From the NCBI GenBank assembly GCA_014332745.1, contig JACONL010000006.1, positions 36,218 to 92,990 of the forward strand: a stretch of DNA of 56,773 nucleotides, in the 5' to 3' direction. Positions 48,385 to 56,559 of the stretch are shown piece by piece. Both the position numbers and the translations under genes were made by a program. The DNA comes from Alphaproteobacteria bacterium GM7ARS4. Its GTDB lineage: Bacteria > Pseudomonadota > Alphaproteobacteria > GM7ARS4. Position 1 is the stretch's first letter. Each line of letters begins with the position of its first letter. The notes below the pieces were generated by a model. It ran no database searches, was not told where the DNA came from, and was given only the letters and a program-made list of their open reading frames with translations.

Positions 48385-49298
48385 CGTGGCGCGTCGTCAG
48401 CCTTAGTCAGCGGGCATATCTGTCCGTCAACCATCGCCAATTGCGTATCGCCCTCAAAAACACGGAAGGGGAGGAGGAGGACATCCACCATGTGCCTATG
48501 GAGGACATCCTCGCCGTTGTTTTAGACACGCCCCAAGTCACCATGTCATCCGCTATGTTAGGGGACATGGCGCGAATGGGGGCAGTGGTTGTAACAAGCG
48601 ACCCCACCCATATGCCGAATGGCATGTTGCTCCCCTTCCACCAGCATTCCCGCCAAGCCGCCATGGCGTGGCAACAACATGCATGGTCAGCAGCCTTTCG
48701 CAAACGCTGTTGGCAGACCATTATCCGCGCCAAAATCACGAACCAAAGCCATGTCCTGCAACGTTTGGGCATCAAAGACCATGAACGTTTAAAAAGGATG
48801 GTGTCCCATGTGCTGTCAGGGGACAAGGAAAACCATGAAGCACAAGCAGCGCGCCTCTATTGGCGAGTATTGTTTCCCGATGGCTTTCGCCGTCACGGCA
48901 CGTGCAGTTTGAACGGATTATTGAATTACGCCTATGCTATTATGCGGGCGTTGGTGGCGCGCGCATTGGTAGCCCATGGCTTTCTGCCCGCCTTTGGCTT
49001 ACATCATCGCAATAAATTGAATGCCTTTAATCTTGCCGATGATATGTTGGAAGTGCTGCGTCCCTTCTGTGACATCCTTGCCTACCACCATAAGGTTGAC
49101 ACATGGCATGGACATGTGCCTGAGACCCTCAGCCGTGAGGATAGGCATGCCGCCCTCTCCATCACCACACAACAATATCTGTTGGCGGGACAGCTCTATT
49201 CTTTGGCAGAGACCATCGAGCGTATGGTGGAAAGTTTGCAAAAGGCGAGTCGCCTCAAGACTGCTGATGCCCTCCACATGCCCGCCTTCGCCTTATGA
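48381..49298 (+). CDS. cas1: Cas1 spacer-acquisition integrase, type II
   Basis: The 305-residue integrase that with Cas2 inserts new spacers. It starts at GTG 48381, overlapping the cas9 stop by 4 bp. The metal-binding residues are in NHEAQAARLYWR (Glu), GLHHRNKLNAFNLADDMLEVLRPF (His and Asp), as in type II Cas1. No Csn2 or Cas4 gene is present, which defines the II-C subtype. Confidence 0.95.
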   Translation: MTWRVVSLSQRAYLSVNHRQLRIALKNTEGEEEDIHHVPMEDILAVVLDTPQVTMSSAMLGDMARMGAVVVTSDPTHMPNGMLLPFHQHSRQAAMAWQQHAWSAAFRKRCWQTIIRAKITNQSHVLQRLGIKDHERLKRMVSHVLSGDKENHEAQAARLYWRVLFPDGFRRHGTCSLNGLLNYAYAIMRALVARALVAHGFLPAFGLHHRNKLNAFNLADDMLEVLRPFCDILAYHHKVDTWHGHVPETLSREDRHAALSITTQQYLLAGQLYSLAETIERMVESLQKASRLKTADALHMPAFAL

Positions 49299-49356
49299 AC
49301 AAGAGGGATGACGTATGCCACACCCCCCTATATTTCCGTGTATGGTGTATTTATGT

Positions 49357-49380
49357 CGTCATATGTGCCATGATATGACG
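49357..49380. promoter_or_regulatory. Inverted repeat just upstream of cas2
   Basis: Perfect 8-bp arms CGTCATAT (49357-49364) and ATATGACG (49373-49380) with an 8-nt loop end 9 bp before the cas2 start codon, in the 91-bp cas1-cas2 gap. As RNA it could mask the ribosome-binding region; as DNA it could be a regulator site. A terminator is unlikely, as no T-run follows. Confidence 0.4.
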
Positions 49381-49389
49381 TGACGGACG

Positions 49390-49731
49390 ATGAGCATTCG
49401 CGGAGATCAATTCATGTGGTTATTGGTCATGTTCGACTTGCCTGTGAAAACAAAGCAAGAGCGTAAGCATGCGACACAATTCCGCCAATTTCTCTTGCGT
49501 GATGGTTATATGATGCTACAGTGGTCGAACTATGTGCGGATATGTAACGGATTGGAGCGAAGCCAGAAGCACATCGAGCGTCTCAAAGCCCATGTGCCGC
49601 CCAAAGGGTCGGTGCGCCTCCTTCACATCACAGACCGCCAATATGGACGCATGCAGATTCTGTTGGGAACAACGCGAGAAAAAAGACAGGAACGCCATGA
49701 GAAAAGGGGACATCAACTCGTTTTATTTTGA
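49390..49731 (+). CDS. cas2: Cas2 spacer-acquisition protein
   Basis: A 113-residue ferredoxin-fold protein that bridges two Cas1 dimers during spacer integration. WLLVMFDLPVKTKQERK carries the conserved Asp near the first beta strand, and HITDRQYGRMQIL lies in the C-terminal half, as in type II Cas2 proteins. It ends 46 bp before the first CRISPR repeat. The segment between holds nothing else recognisable. Confidence 0.94.
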   Translation: MSIRGDQFMWLLVMFDLPVKTKQERKHATQFRQFLLRDGYMMLQWSNYVRICNGLERSQKHIERLKAHVPPKGSVRLLHITDRQYGRMQILLGTTREKRQERHEKRGHQLVLF

Positions 49732-49777
49732 GCAATGTCCCCATTTTCCCTGTGCTATCAACCCCTTACCACCCTCT

Positions 49778-50011
49778 AGTATAGCACAGCCGTGTGGGAA
49801 TGGAAGCTATGACGCGGGCTACGAGCGCTATAAGCATACTAAGAGTATAGCACAGCCGTGTGGGAATGGAAGCTATGACAAGTGTACCGCTTCTGTGTGT
49901 TGCCGTCATAGTATAGCACAGCCGTGTGGGAATGGAAGCTATGACCAAGCCCCCGATAGTAAGCATATAACGATGAGTATAGCACAGCCGTGTGGGAATG
50001 GAAGCTATGAC
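49778..50011 (-). CRISPR. Type II-C CRISPR array, 4 repeats of 36 nt, 3 spacers of 30 nt
   Basis: Repeats at 49778-49813, 49844-49879, 49910-49945 and 49976-50011 are identical in every base. Spacers at 49814-49843, 49880-49909 and 49946-49975 are each 30 nt. By comparison with the tracrRNA anti-repeat and with Neisseria, the crRNA strand is the minus strand, beginning GTCATAGC and ending TGCTATACT. The last nine bases form an extended -10 promoter element, so transcription could start inside each spacer. No degenerate terminal repeat is seen. The array is short, which fits recent acquisition or loss of spacers. Confidence 0.97.
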
Positions 50012-50029
50012 TTGCATTCACGTAAAAAA

Positions 50030-50057
50030 TGCATATGATATACACAGAACATGACAA
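50030..50057 (-). promoter_or_regulatory. Possible array leader promoter
   Basis: On the minus strand, upstream of the rightmost repeat, TTGTCA (50052-50057) and TATGCA (50030-50035) are 16 bp apart. It would read into the array in crRNA direction. A 6-bp inverted repeat (TGCATT/AATGCA) overlaps it. Weak -10; it may be redundant with the promoters inside the repeats. Confidence 0.35.
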
Positions 50058-50063
50058 CCACCC

Positions 50064-50381
50064 ATGAAGACCCATAGACCGATGACCAAACACGCATACT
50101 ACCCTCACCCATATACCTTGATCGCCATCATCTGCACCGCCTTCATCGTCCAGGGATGTGGTAAAGATATGCGTCAAGCTGTCGGACTCGATAAGCCAGA
50201 AATCGAAAACACCATTAAACGCGTCCCTCCCCTCACGATACCCCCAGAATACACCCTCAAAGCGCCTAGAAGCGGTAATCCACCATCACAAGAACAAATC
50301 GAGGCTTATGAAAAATATCAAACGCGCAAAATACAGGACATCAAAAAGAAGCGACAAGACGAACAACGCTCCCAACAATGA
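50064..50381 (+). CDS. Small lipoprotein, DUF3035/BamF-like
   Basis: A 105-residue protein with a hydrophobic signal ending in the lipobox VQGC. The mature part GKDMRQAVGLDKPEIEN and RVPPLTIPPEYTLKAPRSG match the DUF3035 family, proposed as the BamF component of the alphaproteobacterial outer-membrane assembly complex. It is shorter than most members. In relatives this gene follows lspA directly and precedes the M16 pair, so the CRISPR locus has separated a conserved block. Two in-frame ATGs (50064, 50082) are possible. Confidence 0.8.
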   Translation: MKTHRPMTKHAYYPHPYTLIAIICTAFIVQGCGKDMRQAVGLDKPEIENTIKRVPPLTIPPEYTLKAPRSGNPPSQEQIEAYEKYQTRKIQDIKKKRQDEQRSQQ

Positions 50382-50382
50382 C

Positions 50383-51837
50383 ATGGCGACACACAAACGT
50401 CACACAAAAAAACCCTCTGGTTGCCTTACAAGACTCACATCTTGCACATCCACGCGCGCCCTTATGGGCTTTTATCGTCTTTTCCTCTTCACTTGCCTCA
50501 TGATAATCCCTTACACGCCCCTCAAAGCCTCTCCCACAATGTCAGGATTTGGCGCACAACAATGGACGCTTCATAACGGCATGGATGTCGTTGTCATCCC
50601 CAACAAGAGAAGCCCCGTCATCGCCCATATGGTCTGGTATAAAATAGGCGCTGCCGACGAACCAGATGGAAAATCAGGGATCGCCCATTTCTTCGAACAT
50701 CTCATGTTCAAAGGAACGAAAAACCTCGAACCAGGGGAATTCTCTAAAATTGTCGCCCGCAACGGAGGACGCGATAACGCCTTCACATCACAGGATTACA
50801 CCGCCTACTTTCAAACAATCCCAAAAAATATGCTGGATACCGTCATGAAAATGGAAGCCGAACGCATGCATCAACTCATTCTTACCGACGACACAGTCTA
50901 TCCCGAACGCGACGTTATCCTTGAGGAACGCAAGCAACGAGTCGATAATGACCCCACATCCATCCTCGATGAAGCCGTCGATGCCGCCCTCTACCCTAAC
51001 CATCCCTACAGCGACCCTATCATAGGATGGGAACATGAAATTCAGCGCCTCACTACAGACGATGCCCTCGCCTTCTACCGACAACATTATCAACCCCATA
51101 ATGCTATCCTCGTTATCAGTGGCGATACATCCATAGAAGAAGTCAAAACCCTCGCCGAAAAACATTATGGCGCTGTTCCAAGTGTGAAAAAGACACCCTC
51201 ACCCGCCATACGCCCACGTAGTGTCTCGCCGCCCCAAAGGACAGAGCAACGTATCTCTCTCAAAGACCCACGTGTTATGCAAGAAAAATGGCAACGCCTA
51301 TGGAAAATGCCCAGCATGAACCTCGATAGCGAACGCTTACCTGAAGAAGTCTACGACCTTCTTGCCGAAGTCCTAGGGGGAGGAAGCACGTCTTTCCTCT
51401 ACACACGCTTAGTGCGCGAACAAAAGCATGCCGTTGCCGTCTCCGCCTATTTCTCTCACGCCCTCGACTATGATCATTTCTCTATTGTCGCCATTCCCGC
51501 CGCCAATGTCTCCCTCGACACACTAGAGGACGCCATCTCCCAAGCCCTCGATGATTTCCTCACAACCCCCCTCGACACACAACAGGTCAAACGCATCAAA
51601 AATGCCTATCTTGCACAAACACTCTTTGACCGCGATAGTCTGATGGGACCCGCTATGATCATGGGACACGCCCTCGTCCTTGGACATACCATCGATGACG
51701 TGGAAACATATCCACGGAAAGTCTCTAACGTCACAGAAAAAGAGCTCATGCGCGCCGCTCAGAGCCTCTTCTCAGGCGAACATAAAGCCCTCACTGCATG
51801 GCTAGAAAAAGAAGACAAACCCCCAAACACGCCATGA
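50383..51837 (+). CDS. M16 family zinc protease, catalytic member
   Basis: A predicted exported insulinase-family protease. HFFEHLMFKG carries the inverted zinc motif HxxEH, followed by the DNAFTSQDYTAYF region and an ERDVILEERKQR segment with the distal Glu. The start is uncertain: ATG 50383 gives 484 residues, and ATG 50464 would begin at a clean signal peptide (MGFYRLFLFTCLMII); the frame further upstream to 50158 overlaps the lipoprotein and is not coding. The next M16 gene overlaps the stop by 4 bp, so the two form an active/inactive pair. Confidence 0.92.
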   Translation: MATHKRHTKKPSGCLTRLTSCTSTRALMGFYRLFLFTCLMIIPYTPLKASPTMSGFGAQQWTLHNGMDVVVIPNKRSPVIAHMVWYKIGAADEPDGKSGIAHFFEHLMFKGTKNLEPGEFSKIVARNGGRDNAFTSQDYTAYFQTIPKNMLDTVMKMEAERMHQLILTDDTVYPERDVILEERKQRVDNDPTSILDEAVDAALYPNHPYSDPIIGWEHEIQRLTTDDALAFYRQHYQPHNAILVISGDTSIEEVKTLAEKHYGAVPSVKKTPSPAIRPRSVSPPQRTEQRISLKDPRVMQEKWQRLWKMPSMNLDSERLPEEVYDLLAEVLGGGSTSFLYTRLVREQKHAVAVSAYFSHALDYDHFSIVAIPAANVSLDTLEDAISQALDDFLTTPLDTQQVKRIKNAYLAQTLFDRDSLMGPAMIMGHALVLGHTIDDVETYPRKVSNVTEKELMRAAQSLFSGEHKALTAWLEKEDKPPNTP

Positions 51838-53183
51838 CACGCCACCGCCCCATAACCTCCTTTTTGCTTCGTTTCCTCCTCACTGCCTTCTTTATGCTCT
51901 CTCCGACCCACGACACACACGCCAAAGACAGCGGTATCCACATCCAAGACGTCACAAGTGAGAAAGGCGTCACCGCATGGCTTATCCAAGACGATCACCT
52001 CCCCATTGTGTCCATCCAATTCGCCATTGAGGGGGGAAGCGCCTTCGACCCCCAAGGAAAAAAGGGACTTACATCCCTCACGATGGATATGCTACGGGAA
52101 GGCGCCGGAGACCTCCCAAGTAAAGCCTTTCAAGAGGCGCTAGAAGAACACAATATCTCTCTGTCTTTCTGGACATCCAAAGATAGAATCGGGGGAAGCA
52201 TGAAAATGCTCAAGAAAGACATGGAAAAAGGGCTGGAACTCCTCACGCTGGCAACAACACAGCCACGATTCGATGCAGACGCCATCGAACGACTGAAAAA
52301 AGAACGCCTCGCCTCCATTCGCCTACGCCGAGAAGACCCCGCAACCGTCGCCCACGAGCAATGGCAACGTGTCGCTTTTCCAAACCATCCCTATGGGACA
52401 CCATCCATTGGTGAAGAAGAGGATATTGCGCGACTCACAAGGAACGATATACGCTCTTTTTTCACAGAAGCCTTCAATCAAGAAACCCTCCTTATCTCTG
52501 TGGCAGGGGACATCACACAGGAAGAACTCGCACCCATCCTTGATGGACTCTTCGCCCATTGGACTCCCCATGCCGTCAGGCGTCTCGCCGACCTTCCCGA
52601 AGCGACATTGCCAGCGCCAACACTCCATGTCGTGGAACGCCCTATCCCGCAAACGGTGGTCGCCTTTGGGAAAAAAGGCATGCCACGTCACCATCCCGAT
52701 TATTATGCCTATTACCTCCTCAACTACATCCTTGGCGGTGGCAGCTTTAGCGCACGTTTGATGGACGAAATACGGGAAAAACGCGGACTCGCCTATAGCG
52801 TTTATACGTCTCTATGGGATAGCCACGCCATTCCCTTGCTCCGTGGCGCCCTTGCCACCTCCAACGAACATGTGCAAACAAGCCTCGATATCCTTAAAGC
52901 GGAAACACAGCGTATCGCCAACGAACCCATCACCCAAGAAGAATTGGATGGCGCTAAAACCTATGTCATCCATAGCCTCTACCTTAACCTTGTGCGCACC
53001 TCGTCCCTTGCGCGCTTTGCCCTTAACCTGCAAATGACGGGTATCGGTAAGGATTATCCGCAAAAAAGAGAGCAACTCTTTCATGCCGTCACAAGAGAGG
53101 ATATTCAGCGCGTGGCGCGCTCCATCCTCCATGACGATGCGTGGCTTATCACAGCCGTAGGACAGCCAGTCTTGCGTCAGTGA
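51834..53183 (+). CDS. M16 family peptidase-like protein, non-catalytic partner
   Basis: A 449-residue M16 homologue with a signal peptide (LLRFLLTAFFMLS). The zinc motif HxxEH is absent: the equivalent region reads KKGLTSLTMDML, so it cannot bind zinc as usual. The C-terminal domain has LLNYILGGGSFSARLMDEIREKRGLAYSVY with the Arg/Tyr pair that completes the active site of the partner in heterodimeric M16 enzymes. The start overlaps the upstream M16 stop (ATGA). Confidence 0.92.
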   Translation: MTRHRPITSFLLRFLLTAFFMLSPTHDTHAKDSGIHIQDVTSEKGVTAWLIQDDHLPIVSIQFAIEGGSAFDPQGKKGLTSLTMDMLREGAGDLPSKAFQEALEEHNISLSFWTSKDRIGGSMKMLKKDMEKGLELLTLATTQPRFDADAIERLKKERLASIRLRREDPATVAHEQWQRVAFPNHPYGTPSIGEEEDIARLTRNDIRSFFTEAFNQETLLISVAGDITQEELAPILDGLFAHWTPHAVRRLADLPEATLPAPTLHVVERPIPQTVVAFGKKGMPRHHPDYYAYYLLNYILGGGSFSARLMDEIREKRGLAYSVYTSLWDSHAIPLLRGALATSNEHVQTSLDILKAETQRIANEPITQEELDGAKTYVIHSLYLNLVRTSSLARFALNLQMTGIGKDYPQKREQLFHAVTREDIQRVARSILHDDAWLITAVGQPVLRQ

Positions 53184-53202
53184 ACTGCCGCCGCTGACAT
53201 CT

Positions 53203-54798
53203 CTACCCTAGAAGCAACACATAAAGAGCAACGCCACAGAGCATGCCTATGGCAACGCTCAGCAAGAGTGGAGTCAAGCGATAAGCTGGCGTCACACGAT
53301 GGGAAGGGGAACGATTCCTCCTCTGCATGCCTTGTGCCAATGCCTCTATGGTCTCAGGATGAAGTTTTATGCCGTCCCGTCCAACAGACTCTATATCCTT
53401 CGCCCACGCCATAAGACGTCCCGGGACGTCATCACGCCATAGGGATAAACGATGCGCCATGCGCTCGACCCTTTTCCCAATGCGCCCTCTGTCCTTCTGC
53501 CATTTCTCAATGAGAGGACGCACCAATGCCCACATATTCACCGAAGGACACATGGCGCGCGTCACGCCTTCCACCAACAACAAGCCCTTTTGCATCATCA
53601 TCAGGGGAGGTTGAATCGCCATCTCGAATTCTGTCGCCACAGAAAATAAATGCGCTAACAAATCACTGATGACAATAGAGTCCAATGACTTGCCAACGAT
53701 CTGCTCACCCACCACACGCAACGCCGCCACGAAGGCATCCTCCGATTGCTCCAGAGGCACCCAACCCGCCATAAAATGTAATCTCGCCACGCGACGATAG
53801 TCCTTCTCTAGGAAGGCGCGGAAAATTTCCGCTAAATAATGGCGGTTGCGCATATCTAAACGCCCCGTGATACCAAAATCGAGCAAGACGATACGCTTCT
53901 TGCTATCCACTAAGACATTGCCCGGATGAAGGTCGGCATGGAATAGCCCATGAATAAAGAGCTGGTGAAAAAAACCTTCTACATACGTCTTCGCCAATGT
54001 CTCCATAGAAAGCCCTGAGGCCTGCACAAATTGATGATTGTCAATACGCACCCCCTCAATACGCTCCATCGTCAACACCCGACGCGATGTCCTCGTCCAA
54101 TCAATCTCGGGAATATAAAAACGCTTATCATCAGCCATAAAACCCTTAATATCGCACGCCATCGATGCCTCGATACGTAAATCCATCTCTCGCCGCACAA
54201 TCTCTTCCAATGTTTCCACAGCTTGCGGCAAACATAAGCGCCTTATCACCAGATGACGTTTGTCCAGCCATGCCGCTAGCCAACGAAAAAGAGCAAAATC
54301 TTTTGCAAAAATAGCCTCCACATCGGGACGAATCACCTTAACAGCCACATGCTTGCCATCGGTTGTGACCGCCGCATGGACTTGGGCAATGGACGCTGCC
54401 GCCATAGGCTTCTCTTCGATATGGGCATAGAGCTCACGCCATGGCCTGCCAAATTCTGTCTCGATGCTCTGGAGCGCCCGCTTGGTGGAAAAAGGAGGAA
54501 GATTGTCCTGCAACGCCATGAGCTCTTCCGCCATATCACGCCCGATGATGTCCGCCCGAGTCGCCAATAATTGTCCCAATTTGATAAAACCCGGGCCTAA
54601 ACGAGTCAAGGCTGTGGCGATACGCTTGCCTCGAACCTTGCCTCCCGACGTAGGAAAACGGCCACGCCTTGACACCATCGACATCTTTGTGGGAAGCAAT
54701 CTCACGATGTCCACAATAAAGGCGCTGTCGTGCCAAGCAAAAATCCAACACATACGCAACAAACGCCCCCATCGACTTATGAACGTTGCCTTTGTCAC
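53203..54798 (-). CDS. ubiB: UbiB, ubiquinone biosynthesis kinase-like protein
   Basis: A member of the ABC1/ADCK atypical kinase family required for ubiquinone synthesis. The 531-residue protein has the N-terminal KxGQ signature in FIKLGQLLATRADI, VAVKVIRPDV with the ATP-binding Lys, and HADLHPGNVLVD followed by LLDFGITGRL as the catalytic loop and metal site. One or two C-terminal membrane segments (LTPLLLSVAIGMLCGVAL) anchor it to the inner membrane. It follows ubiE in the same direction, 33 bp apart, a common proteobacterial pair. Confidence 0.96.
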   Translation of the reverse strand: MTKATFISRWGRLLRMCWIFAWHDSAFIVDIVRLLPTKMSMVSRRGRFPTSGGKVRGKRIATALTRLGPGFIKLGQLLATRADIIGRDMAEELMALQDNLPPFSTKRALQSIETEFGRPWRELYAHIEEKPMAAASIAQVHAAVTTDGKHVAVKVIRPDVEAIFAKDFALFRWLAAWLDKRHLVIRRLCLPQAVETLEEIVRREMDLRIEASMACDIKGFMADDKRFYIPEIDWTRTSRRVLTMERIEGVRIDNHQFVQASGLSMETLAKTYVEGFFHQLFIHGLFHADLHPGNVLVDSKKRIVLLDFGITGRLDMRNRHYLAEIFRAFLEKDYRRVARLHFMAGWVPLEQSEDAFVAALRVVGEQIVGKSLDSIVISDLLAHLFSVATEFEMAIQPPLMMMQKGLLLVEGVTRAMCPSVNMWALVRPLIEKWQKDRGRIGKRVERMAHRLSLWRDDVPGRLMAWAKDIESVGRDGIKLHPETIEALAQGMQRRNRSPSHRVTPAYRLTPLLLSVAIGMLCGVALYVLLLG

Positions 54799-54831
54799 GT
54801 AGACCTGCCACCATCTAAAGAGACCATCGCC

Positions 54832-55590
54832 CTATTCCTCCTTCCACCCTTCATAGAGATGAACAACGCCCATCCCCATGGGACAAGCCGTTGCCCTGAC
54901 AAAACCTACCTCTTCCATAGACGCCCTGACACACGCTGGCGAGTCAAAGCGCTCGATGCTCTCGGCTAAATAACGATAGGCAGCCTCACGCCCCGCCACA
55001 AGACGCCCCATCGCTGGCACATGACGAAAGACATACCAACGATAAACATCCTCGAGACACGCAGCGCGCACAGCGCTCAACTCTAAGGCCAACAATTGCC
55101 CTCCCTTCTTGAGACAACGATATATCTCACGCAACACGTCCCGATAATCCGCCATATTACGCAAACCAAACCCTATGGTCACACAATGAAAATACTCACG
55201 CCTAAAAGGAAGGGCATCAGCAGACGCATTAACCCACGTCACAGACCTGTGACGAGAAGACGCCTTCTTGTATCCCTCATGTAACATAGCAATATTCACA
55301 TCACATAACGTGACATGACGGCCATCACCAGCACGCGCCACACGCATTCCTATGTCGCCATCACCGCATGCAAGGTCCAGCACATGAAGAGGGGACGGGG
55401 GGATAGGGGACGATAGGCGGATACGCCCGCATAATATGGTCTTCCATATCCTGTGCATGCCTAGCGCCATGACGTCATTCATGAGGCCATAACGATGGGC
55501 TACGTCAGAAAACACGCTATCAACGAGAGATGGCTTCTCCTCCTTCGTAACGTCGCGAAAGCCAAAGGGAACAAGAGACGGGGACATCAT
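54832..55590 (-). CDS. ubiE: Ubiquinone/menaquinone C-methyltransferase UbiE
   Basis: A SAM-dependent C-methyltransferase of the quinone ring. The 252-residue chain has VFSDVAHRYGLMNDVMALGMHRIWK, the SAM-binding LDLACGDGDIGMRVA and the FGLRNMADYRDVLREIYRCLKKGG block of the UbiE/COQ5 family. It precedes ubiB. The 173-bp gap upstream toward tRNA-Val holds the tRNA promoter and no other recognisable feature. Confidence 0.95.
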   Translation of the reverse strand: MMSPSLVPFGFRDVTKEEKPSLVDSVFSDVAHRYGLMNDVMALGMHRIWKTILCGRIRLSSPIPPSPLHVLDLACGDGDIGMRVARAGDGRHVTLCDVNIAMLHEGYKKASSRHRSVTWVNASADALPFRREYFHCVTIGFGLRNMADYRDVLREIYRCLKKGGQLLALELSAVRAACLEDVYRWYVFRHVPAMGRLVAGREAAYRYLAESIERFDSPACVRASMEEVGFVRATACPMGMGVVHLYEGWKEE

Positions 55591-55702
55591 GGCATGAACG
55601 GCAAAACAGAGGCGCTGGCATAGAGGTTATAAAAAGAACAAGGCGCATGGGACGGACATGGCATGGGCTCTATGTGCCATCCGCGCACCACACACTTTTG
55701 CC

Positions 55703-55731
55703 TTGCCTTCTCTCTTCCTCCATAGTAAAAA
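55703..55731 (+). promoter_or_regulatory. Putative promoter of tRNA-Val
   Basis: TTGCCT (55703-55708) and TAAAAA (55726-55731) are 17 bp apart, about 30 bp upstream of the mature tRNA. Each matches consensus at 4 of 6 positions. Pattern-based. Confidence 0.35.
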
Positions 55732-55763
55732 GCTGAAGGACATTTTGCAAAGGGCTTTTATCA

Positions 55764-55838
55764 GGGCGCGTAGCTCAGCGGGAGAGCACTACGTTGACAT
55801 CGTAGGGGTCGCTGGTTCAATCCCAGCCGTGCCCACCA
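55764..55838 (+). tRNA. tRNA-Val(GAC)
   Basis: Acceptor stem GGGCGCG pairs with CGTGCCC, CCA is encoded, and the anticodon stem CTACG/CGTAG encloses TTGACAT with GAC at 55796-55798. The T-arm has GGTTCAATCCC. A sulfotransferase frame on the opposite strand ends inside it. Confidence 0.97.
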
Positions 55839-56559
55839 TCGCCTGTTGTCCTCCTGACGTCACCGACGACAGCCATGGCAGGTCATAACCGAACGTTTCT
55901 AACTCTACGGCATAATTCTTTTTCACCTTTGCTATCCCCTCTGGAAAACCCTCGAAACATGCGCGCGCCGTGAGCTGTGGCGGACGTACACCTCCCTTCG
56001 CCCGTGTCCCCTTGAATATATCATAGATATTCTCGGCTAGTCCTAACCTGCGTGAAAGCGCTGTGAGGTCCTCCTCGAAATGCTCGAAACGAATCATAAC
56101 ATCAACGGCATCATAGGGGCGCTCGAGTGTCAATGTTGCATAGGGCGCATACAGAGTCTTTTGGCACATAAACCAATTTCTAAAGTCAGAGACTGAGCGC
56201 TCTTGAACACTCCTCGACCTACAACGCCAAGCATAGTCACTGACAGCTCTATCATACGGGTTGCGGGTCACAGAGATTTTGAGAAAAGAGAAGAAAGTAT
56301 CATCCCCCATGTACTTCCGAGCCGGTATCGGTGAATTTATCTTAACCTTGCGTACTGCCCCATTTGTCACCACATCTAAGAAGGAACGCACAGGATACGG
56401 GTAGTGACGCTCCCTTAACGTATTGCTTCTAGGAAATGCAAACCTGCTCATGATGTCATCCTTGCCACAAAAATGGGAGAGAGCAATCTCTAAACTTGTC
56501 CCCGCCACCTTCTCACTCTTAAAGAAAATGAATCTGTGTTTGAAAGAAATAATCGTCAT
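55789..56559 (-). CDS. Sulfotransferase family protein, C-terminus reading into tRNA-Val antisense
   Basis: A 256-residue protein with the PAPS-binding pattern of sulfotransferases: KSEKVAGTSLEIAL at 14-27 (5'-phosphosulfate loop) and SVTRNPYDRAVSDY at 96-109 (3'-phosphate site). It would transfer sulfate from PAPS to an unknown acceptor, often a surface sugar. The last 15 or so residues are encoded by the antisense of tRNA-Val, giving GTAGIEPATP, a familiar artefact of antisense tRNA translation. The upstream copy ends cleanly, so this gene probably lost its own stop. It starts on ATGA shared with the upstream gene's stop. Base composition is richer in A/T than most of the window. Confidence 0.83.
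   Translation of the reverse strand: MTIISFKHRFIFFKSEKVAGTSLEIALSHFCGKDDIMSRFAFPRSNTLRERHYPYPVRSFLDVVTNGAVRKVKINSPIPARKYMGDDTFFSFLKISVTRNPYDRAVSDYAWRCRSRSVQERSVSDFRNWFMCQKTLYAPYATLTLERPYDAVDVMIRFEHFEEDLTALSRRLGLAENIYDIFKGTRAKGGVRPPQLTARACFEGFPEGIAKVKKNYAVELETFGYDLPWLSSVTSGGQQAMVGTAGIEPATPTMST

Noticed and set aside
49532-50038. Plus-strand open frame of 168 codons with a repeated Ser-Ile-Ala-Gln-Pro-Cys motif
   Set aside because: It overlaps cas2 in another frame and then translates the CRISPR repeats and spacers; the periodic peptide is only the 66-bp repeat-spacer period being divisible by three.
49839-50177. Minus-strand open frame through the array
   Set aside because: Same artefact on the other strand: it translates repeats and antisense of the lipoprotein start.
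50158-50382. Upstream extension of the first M16 protease
   Set aside because: It overlaps the lipoprotein gene in another frame and would bury the signal peptide.
55789-55840. C-terminal GTAGIEPATP peptide as a genuine protein tail
   Set aside because: This is the well-known antisense translation of a tRNA 3' half, not a conserved domain.
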